Assembly (NCBI GenBank): GCA_016584305.1
Contig: JACEEZ010020869.1
Location: 95,001-159,000 of the forward strand
Source of the DNA: Chionoecetes opilio
Lineage: Eukaryota > Arthropoda > Malacostraca > Decapoda > Majidae
Direction of reading: 5' to 3'
Length of the DNA: 64,000 nt
Below the pieces are notes generated by a model, which saw only the letters and a program-made list of their open reading frames with translations, searched no databases and had not been told where the DNA came from. Shown here piece after piece: positions 54,590-64,000 of this stretch (within the stretch, counting starts at the first letter, position 1; every line of letters starts with the position of its first letter). The position numbers and the translations under genes were made by a program.

Positions 54590-55030
54590 AGACCTGAGTG
54601 CGGTTATGATACAAATGATCATAGCGCTTCCTAATAAGCGGTGCTTGTTCTAATGGAGATAGCTTTATTTTGCGAAGAAAAAAAAAAGAGAAAAAAGTAT
54701 GCCTTGTGGTTAAAGTTAGGTTAGGTTTCATTACAACCTATAAGGTTAGGTTAGGTTTCATTAAAACCTTTAAGGTTAGGTTAGGTTTCATTAAAACCTA
54801 TAAGGTTAGGTTAGGTTTCATTAAAACCTTTAAGGTTAGCTAGGTTAGGTTTCATTAAAACCTATAAGGTTAGGTTAGGTTTCATTAATATTATTATTTT
54901 TTTTTGGGGGGGGAGGGGGGGTTGCGCAAAATAAAACTATCTCCATTGCAACAAGCACCTATTGTAGGCCAAGAAAAAATAGTTGATGTCTCTTAAAACG
55001 ACCGCAAAACTCGTCCATTATTACCAAAAG
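54590..55030. mobile_element. MITE related to 1-515, with 30-bp TTAGG array
   Basis: The left half has GCTTGTTCTAATGGAGATAG and the right half the inverse CTATCTCCATTGCAACAAGC, then ATTGTAGGCC, GATGTCTCTTAAAACGACCG and CTCGTCCATTATTACC. The core at 54715-54890 is five to six copies of a 30-bp unit, TTAGGTTAGGTTTCATTAAA then ACCTATAAGG. Confidence 0.7.
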
Positions 55031-55416
55031 TTGTTTTGTAGTCTATATGAAACCATAGTCGTTTCGTACACTCAGCTCAGAGTTGAACTTGACTACTAGA
55101 GTTACGAAACGACACCAGGTATGTACGAAAATACTCAAAATCAGTGTACGAAACTAACTACTTTCAATTCAATATACCTAATTAAGAAAGGTTTTTTGAT
55201 TAGGCCAAAGGTTTCTGATTAATTTAAACTTCCTGTAATCCCCGAGAGTAGCTTCTATGGACCACTGTGGCTCGTGCCGTACCCGTGGCCGCGGCGGTAC
55301 AGGGCTGGCGCCGTTATAGTGGACGAGAACTGCGCGTTCGCTCATTAGGTCAGACACACACACACTCGGGGGCTAACACTGCACTCTTAGCCTCTTGCTT
55401 TACCACATACACCACA

Positions 55417-55635
55417 CCTGTCACTACACACCTGTACGGCCTCGCAACACACCTGTCACTACACACCTGTACGGCCTCGCAACACACCTGTCACTATACA
55501 CCTGTACGGCCTCGCAAGACACCTGTCACTACTCACCTGTACAGCCTCGCAACACACCTATCACTACACACCTATACGGCCTCGCAAGACACCTATCACT
55601 ACACACCTGTACGGCCTCGCAACACACCTGTTGTC
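55417..55635. repeat. 35-bp minisatellite, about 6 copies
   Basis: CCTGTCACTACACACCTGTA then CGGCCTCGCAACACA. Starts at 55417, 55452 and 55487 fix the period at 35. Confidence 0.95.
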
Positions 55636-55692
55636 TGTGTATCACCGAAAATAAATGACTTGGAAGGTTCGACGATGCACTAGGTTGGAAGT

Positions 55693-55800
55693 TTAGTAGT
55701 AGTAGTAGTAGGTGTTAATAGTAGTTGTAGGTGGTAATAGTAGTAGTAGGTGGTAATAGTAGTAGTAGTAGTAGGCGTTAATAGTAGTAGTAGGTGGTAA
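55693..55800. repeat. (TAG)n and TAGGTGGTAA repeats
   Basis: TAG triplets alternating with TAGGTGGTAATAG and TAGGTGTTAATAG units. Confidence 0.9.
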
Positions 55801-56367
55801 TATAGGCTATCACATGCCAGCAGCCAACACCCAGCCACTGCCTGGCCGGCCCATGTATTTGTTTTGGTTATGACAAGATGGCGGCTGGTGACTTCAGTAT
55901 CTCGGCCACAGCTAGCCCAGATCCGCGATCCATGTTATATAGATCAGTGGTATCAGTCGATAGCCAAGACAATCAGCTACGTTTTCATGCATAATTCATC
56001 AAAAATGTAGTATTTTTTAAATAGATGACATTTTGAACATTGAAAAACTTTGAAGCCATTTTCTCAGTTTTTTTATTTGTGGCGCTTATCGGCTTCCTGA
56101 AATAAGCGCCTCATATAGTACTTCAATAACATATCCCATACCATAGATTTTGTTACATATGAAAGAGATTAAAGCAACATTCGAAACCTAGCTAGCCTAT
56201 TACCCTACACCTATTAATGCTGTAGCTACTATAATACATGTGGGAATGCCTTTCTAACATTTAGATGAACACTAATACATCGTTTACTGCAATTGTTACG
56301 TGCCTGGAAAGTCGTACGATAAGTGAAAAATTTAATAAACTAATTATATTTTCACATTGGTGTCATC

Positions 56368-57534
56368 AAAGACTACTCTATACTGGACTTGCTACTCATT
56401 TTGGGCTATTTCCAGTGGAGGCCAGTTTTGCGATTCCTGCCATTTTCGAACATCACTCCCTTTTCCCTTCCTATGGTTTATCAGTATATATGATATACCG
56501 TTATCTTCGTAAATGTTTGTTCTATAATATTATCAAATAAAAAACAGTAAAATGCAATAAAGAAATGCCATTATGAGAGAGTTAAGAAATATGCATTCAC
56601 TTGAACTCATCGCCATTTAATATTTTGCGAGAAAACATTTTAGATGCTAGCGATATAAATAAGTGGATTTTCATTAGCTTTCCATTGCTATATTTCGTTT
56701 TCTGATAAATGAATCATAATCATGCATAAATTAGCGTTAACTAAAAAAAATAACATCTATCGGGATAATTACCGATGGATGATGTTATTTATTTAGTTAA
56801 CGCTAATTTATGCATGGTTCTAATTCATTTATCAGAAAATGAAATATAGCAATGGAAAGCTAATTAAATTCCGCTTCTATTGATATGTTGCATGTAAAAA
56901 GTCTTCACGCAAAATATCAAATTGCGATGAGTTTAAGTGAATATAAGTTCATGCATATTTCTTCAGAGTCTCATAATGGAATTTCTTTAGTGTATTTTAC
57001 AGTTTTTTATTTGATAATCTTATAGAACAAACATTCACGAAGATAACAGTGTATCATTTATACTGATATGCCATACTCTACTGTATTCATGGAACACTTT
57101 TTTTACTTGTCGATACGATTGATGATGTTATATTTTTAGTTAACGCTAATTTAGGCATGGTGGTAATTCATTTATCAGAAAACGAAATATATCAATGGAA
57201 AGCTAATGCGAATCCGCTTCTTTCTATCGCTAGCATCTAAAATGTTTTCTCACAAAATATTAAATGGCGAAGAGTTTAAGTATATATTGAGGTCATGCAT
57301 ATTTCTTCACTCTCTCATAATGGCATTTCTTTAGTGTATTTTACTGTTTTTTATTTGATAATATTATAGAACAAACAGTTACGAAGATAACGGTATATCA
57401 TATATACTGATAAACCTTAGGAAGGGAAATAGGGGTGATGTTCTAAAATGGCAGGAATCGCAAAACTGGCCTCCACTGGTCATGGGCGGGCTGGCGCGGG
57501 GCACGAGTAGCAAGTCCAGTATAGAGTAGTCTTT
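56368..57534. mobile_element. Foldback element with ~400-bp arms (MULE-like)
   Basis: The ends AAAGACTACTCTATACTGGA and its inverse are flanked by GGTGTCATC (56359-56367) and GGTGTCATA (57535-57543). The left arm is 56368-56760 and the right arm 57118-57534. Between them, 56770-57080 is a further inverted copy of the inner part of the left arm. Repeated blocks are GTTTATCAGTATATATGATA, TTTTTTATTTGATAAT, AACGCTAATTTATGCATG and CATTTATCAGAAAA. Long arms with an 8-9-bp duplication recall Mutator-like foldbacks. No ORF of note. Confidence 0.75.
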
Positions 57535-57544
57535 GGTGTCATAC

Positions 57545-57975
57545 AATTTTAGATCAATTTATGCTGAATTTCAAAATTTGTGTGCAAACTGGTATAACAT
57601 TTTTATATGCCTAACTATATTCGTAAAGCGAAGTTGCGGTAAACAAGGAATGGGTGCGGCTTTCATAAGGGGTTTTTCAAGTTTATTTTGTATAATAATG
57701 GGGTGCCTTTCATCCATATTTGCAAGTGTCGTAGTTTCAGTGGGATTGCTGCACTGAGTTAGGGTGTAGTTTTAACCCCCTTCTTGCAGTTCTCGGGTTA
57801 AAGTAATATGGATTATTGTAATAAGCAACTGCGTCATAATACAACTTGCTGTGAAGAGAAATTAAAAAAATTGCGCCTCACCAAGCTCAGTTTGAGAGAA
57901 CACAAGAATTCACTATATTATAGAATTTGATAATTTCTTTGAATCTAATTTGTAAGAATTAGATTTTTTGAGATT
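57545..57975. other. Intergenic, nothing recognised
   Basis: A hydrophobic 74-residue ORF at 57533-57757 without family resemblance. No other structure. Confidence 0.3.
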
Positions 57976-57979
57976 TTTA

Positions 57980-58344
57980 TATATTTTTTATTATTATTAT
58001 TTTTTTGTTTTACATTCGTGCCTATAGCGCCTGTAGGCAGTGACCTCCAGGGCTTGGATAGTCGGCCCTGGAGGTTCACTCGAGGACTGTGATGGTTGGC
58101 CCTCGCCCGTGGTGGCGCAGGCAGGATTGTTATAGTGATGCCTGTGATTAGAGGCTCATGCCGCCCCCCTATGTCCCGAAGCACTCATAATCGAAGGTAG
58201 AATAATGGGTAGCATGTGGGTGTTTTTAGGCCACTCGGCAGTTGCAGAAAGATTTTAAGTGGATATTCTCCCTCATCGGGGATCTAACTCAAATCACTGA
58301 GCACACTACTCGGAGACGCTAACCACTCTTCTACCGCCTCCCCC
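57980..58344 (-). repeat. tRNA-derived SINE
   Basis: On the minus strand it begins GGGGAGGCGGTAGAAGAGTG, containing an A-box-like TAGAAGAGTGG, then GTTAGCGTCTCCGAGTAGTG. A degenerate B box GAGTTAGATCC lies at about 58280-58291. A tRNA-unrelated body of about 250 bp follows, and an (AAT)n/A-rich tail ends it near 57985. This head, body and tail layout is that of a tRNA-derived SINE. It would be transcribed by RNA polymerase III and moved by a LINE. Confidence 0.7.
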
Positions 58345-58589
58345 AAATATAGGATGTATATTTAGTAAGGATGATTTTTTTTCTTAATTTTGTGTATTTA
58401 GTAAGAATGATTTTTTTCTAAATTTTTCATATTTAGCAAGTATGATTTGTTTTCTCTTAATTTTGTATATTTAGTAAGGATGATTTGTTTTTCTTATTTT
58501 TTGGAAGGAGTTTTATCTTGGTTTTGTGATGCCCTACTAAAAACCTTAGTTATGAAAGAACAAAGAATAGGAAAATAGATGAATGGTTG

Positions 58590-58890
58590 CCAGAATGAAG
58601 TATATGTATTTACCTAGTTGTGATATACGAGAAATGAGTTACACTGGTGGGGTCCCGTCTCCTTGTCTCAATTGGTCAATCTTAGCTTTAAAAACATGAA
58701 TACTTTTGGGATCTATAATTTCACTGTCCAGGCTATTCCACACATCAATGCACCGATAGGGAAAGCTGTCCTTGATGTCCTTCAAGCACCTAGACTTCTT
58801 GAGTTTCTTTGTATGACCTCTTGCTGCTCTTACGTCCTGTACATACATGTCCTCTTTGTCATTTATCTCCATTCCTGACAGAGCTTAATA
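58590..58890 (-). mobile_element. LINE 3' end fragment
   Basis: The minus-strand ORF 58639-58872 encodes YVQDVRAARGHTKKLKKSRC, DSFPYRCIDVWNSLDSEII and IHVFKAKIDQLRQGDG, the conserved C-terminal tail of CR1-type RTs (R-x-x-FPYRxxxxWNSL). The UTR runs to AACTAGGTAAATACAT at about 58610. Only the last 80 or so codons remain. Confidence 0.7.
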
Positions 58891-59288
58891 CATTGTTATC
58901 AATCTCCTCTTTTTCTTCTTTCTTCTGTAATTATTTTTGTGTAATTAGTAGGTAGTTTGTAATGTGGGAAGTTAGTCACATTTGGTGGATAAGAATTGTG
59001 AAATCTATTATGCTTTATTTTTGTTAAGACACATGCATAGACTATATAATTTGATTCGAACAAAGGGGAAATAATTATTTTTTTCCATATCTATTTCAAT
59101 TGTAGTAAAATCTAATCACTTTTATGAAATATATCTATGTAAGAATGCACATATTTTTCTAGGGATTATTTTGAATATGTGAAATATACATTTAGATGGG
59201 TATTTTTTGCGTGTATGTGTGTGAGAAAGAGAGAGATAAAAAAAATTGTGGATAAATTATAGATACTGGGGAAAAAAATATTGACGTA
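58891..59288. other. AT-rich, nothing recognised
   Basis: No gene or repeat structure seen. Confidence 0.4.
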
Positions 59289-59494
59289 CAGTAATCTCCC
59301 GTTTATCCGACGTATAGCAGCCAAGGCCTTGCCGGATAACGTCAAATCTGGATAATGCATCACTACCCCCCTAGGCCCTCCGGCACCCACGAACTCAATA
59401 ATAACCAGCAAAAATGATGATATCAGTAATAATAATTAATAATAATAATAATGGGGCTAGAACAGTATAACTAACAATATTAAGAACATTAATA

Positions 59495-59497
59495 CCT

Positions 59498-59553
<56 letters not shown>

Positions 59554-59570
59554 GTAATAATAATAATAGG
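59495..59570. repeat. (AAT)n microsatellite
   Basis: A pure AAT tract inside the Tigger-like element. Confidence 0.98.
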
Positions 59571-59572
59571 CA

Positions 59573-59722
59573 GGCGATGGCTACCTGTTGTGTTGGCACA
59601 ACACATACAGATACATGTGTTTTGGAAAGCTTGTGGCCAGGTACTGACTTCTCCTTCTCATCGGCCAAGGTATTACTGGGTAAAGACCGAAAGTATAGAC
59701 CAGTTTCATCAGCGTTGTACAC
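59573..59722 (-). pseudogene. Tigger/pogo transposase fragment
   Basis: YNADETGLYFRSLPSNTLA is the motif around the second catalytic Asp of pogo/Tigger DDE transposases (NADETG-hydrophobic). KEKSVPGHKLSKTHVSV then continues as in that family. The reading then runs into the AAT tract, so less than a fifth of the protein survives. Confidence 0.8.
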
Positions 59723-60011
59723 CTGGTTCAGTGATAATCCTTCAGACTCAACCAGGCGGCGCAGCTTATCATTCAGCAGCGCCGAATGGCCCAGCCTTCA
59801 TCCAACTTCTGGAGAATTTTCGCCGGATAATGCATCACATGGACGGATAGTGTTTTAATACAGCTGAATTGCTGGCACCGAATAATGTCGCACGACGGAT
59901 ATTAGAATGACGGAAAAATGGGAGATTACTGTAGTAATGTAGTATAGACTGTACTGTACAATTAAAAGATTTTATAACTTTAATTTTTTATAGTATTTTT
60001 CTAGAGATATA

Positions 60012-60364
60012 CAGTAAACCCTCTCTAATTTGAACTAATTGGGGGGAAGACCTGGTCGAATTAGCAAAGTCAGAATTTTCCGATGGTTACTTCTAGCCCC
60101 ACCACACAATAAGAACTCGTTTAAACATGCCAAAACAGGATAGATTGTATTACTTGTACTCGCCAAAACCATCGTATTTATACAATAGTTATATCTGGTC
60201 ATGCTGGGTAGCCGCGGTAAGCACCGCATGGGAGAGGTCGAACGCGCACTAGTAAGGCCCGGATAATTCAAACTTCTGTTCGAATTATGGAAAGTTGATG
60301 AAAAATTTGAACTGGCCTGAAACAGGTCGAATTATCCGAAGTTTGAATTAAAGAGGGTTTACTG
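60012..60364. mobile_element. pogo/mariner-like MITE
   Basis: The ends CAGTAAACCCTCTCTAATTT and, from the right, CAGTAAACCCTCTTTAATTC are TA-flanked. GGTCGAATTA appears near both ends. 353 bp, non-coding. Confidence 0.85.
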
Positions 60365-61464
60365 TAATTTTCTTGAATTATTCATACTAATTATTTTAAG
60401 TAAAAAATATTAAAAAAAACTCCGAGAAAAGATCAAGGGAAAAATATGATAACCGAGATATTATAGTATGTATTTTTTTTTTATATTCATAGTTATTAAT
60501 TATCAGAAATAGTATGCACTATTAATAATTTATACAGGTATTATTATTATTTATGTATTTATTAATCATTATTATAATTATTTACGTATTTATTGATCAT
60601 TCGTAGTTAATTATTATTCTATATTTATCTATCATTTATACAGTTAATTCTTTCAAAGTCATAAATACTTAGAAGACCGTCCGGAGATTATGTAAGAGGA
60701 AATTATGTTAAGAACTAAAGCTCTCTTGCAATGTTTTATTTGTATTCCAGATATATTATTTGTTGCCATGTTAAGACTGCATCAATAGTTATAACAGTAT
60801 GTCCTAGCAGTGCATCTAGTTATAACGGTATGTCCTAAACAGTTCATCCATAGTTATAACAGTATGTCCTAACAGTATACATATGTAGAACGTTAAATGT
60901 ATATTATATGGTTTTACTTCTAATAAAACCTGTCCCAACACAGTGCTTTGTTTATCATTTGTTTATCATAATTCCAATCACTTTATCTCCGGAGAGGCTT
61001 TCAGGTATTTTCAACTTAGTGTACTATTTAAAAAAAAAAATTTGGTACTTTTTGATTCTCCCGGTAATATTTGACTAAAAACATTGACTTTTGTCTCGTA
61101 TACTTTATATTTTTTCTTTATCTACTTGATTATTATTATATTAAATTGAATTACTATTATATATATTTATTGTTTTTTAAACTGATATGTTTTTGTCTTG
61201 CTGTAACTTTTTCTTGTTTTTATAGATTCAAAAGTATGATATTTAACTACCTAACACATTTGCTACTACACTATAAATTCTTTTAGGTAATTATGAATCA
61301 TCACTAGAAAAGTTAATACTGTTTCTTGATTTCTAAATAAATGTAGTTAATAAAGTATTGAAGTTCATAAGAAGTTAGTTTTTCCTTCAAATTAATGTAG
61401 TAGTTAAAAAAAATCGAAGTTAAACATCTTAAATAGCTATTTGAAAAACTGATCATCTGTATGC
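60365..61464. other. AT-rich, nothing recognised
   Basis: A direct repeat TAGTTATAACRGTATGTCCT appears three times at 60785-60870. No gene. Confidence 0.4.
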
Positions 61465-61483
61465 ACTACCGTCAAGAGTACTA

Positions 61484-61966
61484 CAGGTTGAAGTTCCCAA
61501 ACTCGGCATCCCAAGACTCGGCAACACCCAAAACTCGGCTATGGTTCCGGATTTTCCAAAACACGGCAGAACACCCAAAACCCGGCGCGTAGTTGCCGGG
61601 TCGGCCGCTAGGTGCCACCACACTAGGCCGCTTGGTTTCTCCGCCCGATTTGTTTGTTGTTATTGTTCAGTGGTGTTGTGACTGTAGAGTTGTGTACACT
61701 GTTATTTTGTGTACTTCTACAGGTCTGTTATTGGTATTATGGCTCCCAAACGTCCAGGAACACCTACTGGTGGAAGTGAAAAGAAAAGGAAGAACAATGT
61801 GTTAACTATTTCTGAGAAAATTGACCTTTTGAAGAAGTTGGATGGCGGAACCCATGATTTTCATGCTTTTTTTCCCCTTAATATATCTACGTTCTAAAAG
61901 TCGAAAAATTCCATTACTCGGCTCGGCGCTGGTCCCGAGGTTGCCGAGTTTGGGAACTTCAACCTG
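61484..61966 (+). mobile_element. Tigger/pogo-like element with transposase N-terminus
   Basis: The ends CAGGTTGAAGTTCCCAAACT and AGTTTGGGAACTTCAACCTG are TA-flanked. CTCGGC(A/T) words are subterminal. A start at 61739 gives MAPKRPGTPTGGSEKKRKN then LTISEKIDLLKKLDGGT, the CENP-B-type DNA-binding start of a pogo/Tigger transposase. It breaks off after about 40 residues. Confidence 0.85.
61739..61897 (+). pseudogene. Tigger transposase N-terminal fragment (CENP-B HTH)
   Basis: About 40 residues of the helix-turn-helix start of a pogo/Tigger transposase, followed by unrelated text (HDFHAFFPLNISTF) and a stop. The rest of the HTH, the second DNA-binding domain and the DDE core have been deleted, which makes this a classic internally deleted derivative. 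Confidence 0.75.
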
Positions 61967-62189
61967 TATAGTCGCCACTGCACTAATGTTGCCAGGCTCC
62001 ATATATTATGAATGTTAGCATCACTACAGACTTGTATCTGCCACTGAAGACACATACATAATATAAACTACTGTGCATACCTCTTCAGTGGCACATACAA
62101 GTCTGTAGTGATGCTAACATTCATAATATATGGCACCTGGCGACATTAGTGCAGTGGCGACTATAGTGTTATTGACGGTGGTACTATTG

Positions 62190-62769
62190 ATAAATTTATA
62201 TACAAAAGAATCAGCAGCATAATTATAGTTACGGAAGTTCTTACAGCAAAAAATACAGTTCTTCACATCATCTCGCCTGTAGTCTTGGCTTATCAATGAC
62301 ACTTTTAATACCTTAGAGGCCATCTTGCACATGATGAGTATTGCATTTTGATCCCAACGGCAAACAGGCTTTTTTCACCACCATCAGTACTTCTTCACAC
62401 AAACTGTAATCGGGAATTTTTTTTATAAATAAATAAAATAAAATGTAGCACCAGCATTATTTCACCATCAGTCTTTCTTCGTACATAAACTTTGGTGGGT
62501 GAAAAAATAATGAATAAATAAATTTAAATAACAAAGTGCTAATATAAATATCTATGTGAAATAATCTAAGTAGTGGGAGAAAAATGTTGATAAATAAAAA
62601 ATGAAATATCTAAGTCCTAATATAAATATATAAGTAGAAATATCTAAGTGAAATAATTTCTAAGGTGTGGGGGGAAAAATGTTGAAAAATAAATAAAATT
62701 AAATTAACATCGCGCGGGCTTTTTCACCACCATCAGTCTTTCTTCAAATTACGTAGGAAACCCTAATTA
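62190..62769. other. AT-rich with three copies of a short repeat
   Basis: TTTTTCACCACCATCAGT(A/C)CTTCTTC-like words occur near 62372, 62455 and 62722, each followed by AAATAAAT-rich text. It looks like a roughly 100-250-bp degenerate tandem repeat. No gene. Confidence 0.4.
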
Positions 62770-63451
62770 CAGGAAAACCTTGTTATCCGGCACCCTCGGG
62801 GGGGGAGCGCATGCCGGATAACTCATTTTCCCGTTGTTTTGAGAGTTACTCTTATGGAATCCCCCAAATCCCAATTTTTTTTTTTTTTTTTTCATCACAA
62901 GGAACTGGCCAAGGGCACAACAAAAAGGGTAAAAAAAGCTTGCTTATTTTGCCAGTCCCTATAAAGAAGACAGTAGAGAATAAAAAAAAAAAAGGGGGGT
63001 TTGAGCCAATTTAGTTCGGGAGGTTGTCTTTCCTTTTGAAAAGATGTAAGTCATAGGAAGTGGAAAAATAGAAACAGGAAGAGAGTTCCAGAGTTTACCA
63101 GTGAAAGGATGAAAGGGTTGCCAACCCTGCGTACCCCGCCAAATTTGAACTAAATTTCTGCCGATTTTCTCAGTTTTTGAAATAATTATACCTAATTAAT
63201 GCCTGGGTATCCTGCTGAGTGCCCCTTTCTCCCCCCGCACTCCTTGTCAGGAGGGACAAGCCAGCCCTCGTGTCGCACGCCAGCAGCACGAAAACTCCTC
63301 TTTTTTCACAGGATCTTCTGATGGGCTCAAGCTAGCCCGTGGTCCCCCCTTTGCTGGAGGCCCCAAAAAAAAAAAAAAAAAAAATAAAAAAAAAAATGCC
63401 TGGGGTCGATTAGTGCCGTTGTTTTGAATGCCGTTAAATGGGGTTTTCCTG
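62770..63451. mobile_element. Tigger/pogo-like MITE, second copy, carrying a different LINE tail
   Basis: The left end CAGGAAAACCTTGTTATCC and right end GGGGTTTTCCTG match the element at 13820-14818 in opposite order: GGCACCCTCGGGG and GAGCGCATGCCGGATAACTC on the left, TTAGTGCCGTTGTTTTGAAT on the right. A minus-strand LINE tail lies at about 62885-63125, and an A tract at 63365-63395. Confidence 0.75.
62885..63125 (-). mobile_element. Decapod-type LINE C-terminal tail
   Basis: Minus strand: SFTGKLWNSLPVSIFPLP, then TYIFSKGKTTSRTKLAQT, an A/T run, and LYRDWQNKQAFFTLF and LLCPWPVPCDE. It is collinear with 13290-13440 and is the 3' end of the same LINE family, followed by its A-rich tail. Confidence 0.7.
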
Positions 63452-64000
63452 TTATAATATATTATTTTAATATATATATATATATAATATATATAAAAAT
63501 TATATATTATATATATTTAAAATATATATATATATATATATATAAATATATAGATATATAATATATATATATATTAGGGTGTCCCAAGATCATAGGGGGG
63601 AAAAAATGAAACATGTTTTTTTCACTTGCTCGTGTTTTACTTCTGTTCACACATGCATAAAAACATTCCTGTGAAATTAGATGAAATTCGGAGAATATTT
63701 AGGGGTCGCGACAACTGAACAATTTTCTAATACCTTCAAAAAACAAAAAAACTCAAAACATCCCACATTTTTAGAAGAAACTTATAAGGAAACCAAAACA
63801 GACAGTTTTCATTGTTTCCATTCAGAAAGCCTTCTTTTGAAGGTCCTTCTTTTCCCGCCCCACAAATTTCCGATGGTGGGGACTAACGGAGGAATATCCT
63901 TCTCCTGTGCGGGCCGACTTCGTGGACCCCGGGGTGCACTGGACTGGGGCGATGCCCCCGCTCCGCGCATCGTTGACCACTCGGAGGCCAAGTGCCCGTT
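63452..64000. other. TA-rich tract and unassigned end region
   Basis: 63460-63575 is a TA-rich microsatellite. A minus-strand ORF at 63809-63991 (EKDIPPLVPTIGNLWGGKRR) is open to the window edge, GC-richer than its neighbours and may be coding or transposon-derived, but I do not recognise it. Confidence 0.3.

Larger units (their letters stand above)
53993..55949. mobile_element. TIR element with perfect 8-bp TSD (CACTGATCTATA ends)
   Basis: The ends CACTGATCTATATAACATGG and its inverse, continuing through ATCGCGG, then a less exact block with GCCATCTTG and TAACCAAAACAAA on both sides. The duplication GTATCAGT is at 53985-53992 and 55950-55957. 1957 bp, without a credible ORF. Inside are a CCCACACA-type array, a TTAGG-bearing MITE, a 35-bp minisatellite and a (TAG)n tract. 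8-bp duplication suggests a hAT-like mechanism, but the ends are not typical. Confidence 0.8.
53011..56111. mobile_element. Unclassified DNA transposon (AGGCG ends) with ORF
   Basis: 33-bp ends in inverted orientation, AGGCGATTAGTTCAGAAAGT and, from the right, AGGCGCTTATTTCAGGAAGC, both continuing to CGCCAC, with five differences in 33. Flanks are CATATATG and CATATAGT (six of eight alike). After removing the nested 1957-bp element at 53993-55949, the native element is about 1.1 kb. It holds a promoter-like stretch with two CCAAT boxes and a broken ORF at 53455-53889. I cannot place it in a named superfamily. Confidence 0.6.
59289..59931. mobile_element. Tigger/pogo-like element with transposase scrap
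   Basis: The ends CAGTAATCTCCCGTTTATCC and TGGGAGATTACTG are TA-flanked (59287-59288, 59932-59933). Subterminal CCGGATAA words occur on both sides. It contains a minus-strand transposase fragment and an (AAT)n tract. Confidence 0.8.
61465..62186. repeat. Palindrome interrupted by a pogo-like element
   Basis: Arms of about 84 bp at 61967-62050 and 62083-62165 are near-perfect inverses (TATAGTCGCCACTGCACTAA, TTATGAATGTTAGCATCACT, ACAGACTTGTA). They extend outward: ACTACCGTCAA at about 61467 matches TTGACGGTGGT at 62173-62183. The pogo-like element at 61484-61966 therefore landed in the left arm. Confidence 0.8.

Noticed and set aside
55267..55683. ORF with repeated THLSLHTCTAS-like units
   Set aside because: Arises from the 35-bp minisatellite; the frame changes each unit because 35 is not a multiple of three.
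58278..58344. tRNA gene
   Set aside because: Only a degenerate tRNA-like head of a SINE: the B box is damaged and a non-tRNA body and AAT tail follow.

Overview
Raw eukaryotic nuclear DNA, most likely from a decapod crustacean and possibly a brachyuran crab. The reasons are non-LTR retrotransposon families of the kind that fill decapod genomes (RT stretches such as FGFKPGRSAADLYLLL and tails such as LHPFILFTGKLWN), scattered arthropod-type TTAGG doublets, very many nested MITEs, a tRNA-derived SINE, and long CA, TA, GA and CTC tracts. The organism is inferred from recalled family resemblance; no search was run. No rRNA, tRNA, bacterial operon or CRISPR array is visible. Almost the whole window is transposable elements in layers.

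Layout. 1-5.6 kb: MITEs with TTAGG-bearing cores and a SINE-like unit. 5.6-9.5 kb: a foldback element split by an I-group LINE (2.35 kb, 14-bp target duplication), then a second LINE tail split by a small element carrying a 34-bp satellite. 9.8-11.8 kb: a short inverted-repeat element, GC-rich hairpin repeats and microsatellites. 12.1-16.2 kb: a LINE split by a hAT-like element, and a foldback with about 600-bp arms split by a Tigger/pogo-like element. 16.3-29.4 kb: a deep nest. A TIR element holds a Ty1/copia element (16422-26117). The copia 5' LTR is split by a 3.7-kb hAT-like element, and that element holds an intact, intronless minus-strand CEP43/FGFR1OP-like gene (18536-19642). A TTAA-flanked element with a long hairpin follows. 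29.6-36.5 kb: hAT-like elements, nested TIR elements, a CR1/Jockey-type LINE and a Tigger-like MITE. 37.6-48.6 kb: two related, damaged C2H2 zinc-finger genes (37.6 and 47.9 kb) with LINE pieces, a scrambled Tc1 element, a ZBED/Charlie-like hAT transposase and a CR1-like LINE between them. 49-57.5 kb: elements starting CACTAGGG, an unclassified DNA transposon with its own promoter-like stretch and a broken ORF, and large foldbacks. 58-64 kb: a SINE, a LINE tail and several pogo/Tigger-like elements with transposase scraps.

The one clearly intact host-type protein gene is the CEP43-like ORF. By position it must be a transposed copy, because it lies inside an element that is itself inserted in an LTR. 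The two zinc-finger loci and every transposon ORF carry frameshifts, stops or truncations. The most interesting points are the CEP43 copy in its hAT shell, the unclassified transposon at 53.0-56.1 kb, and the dense long-arm foldbacks.
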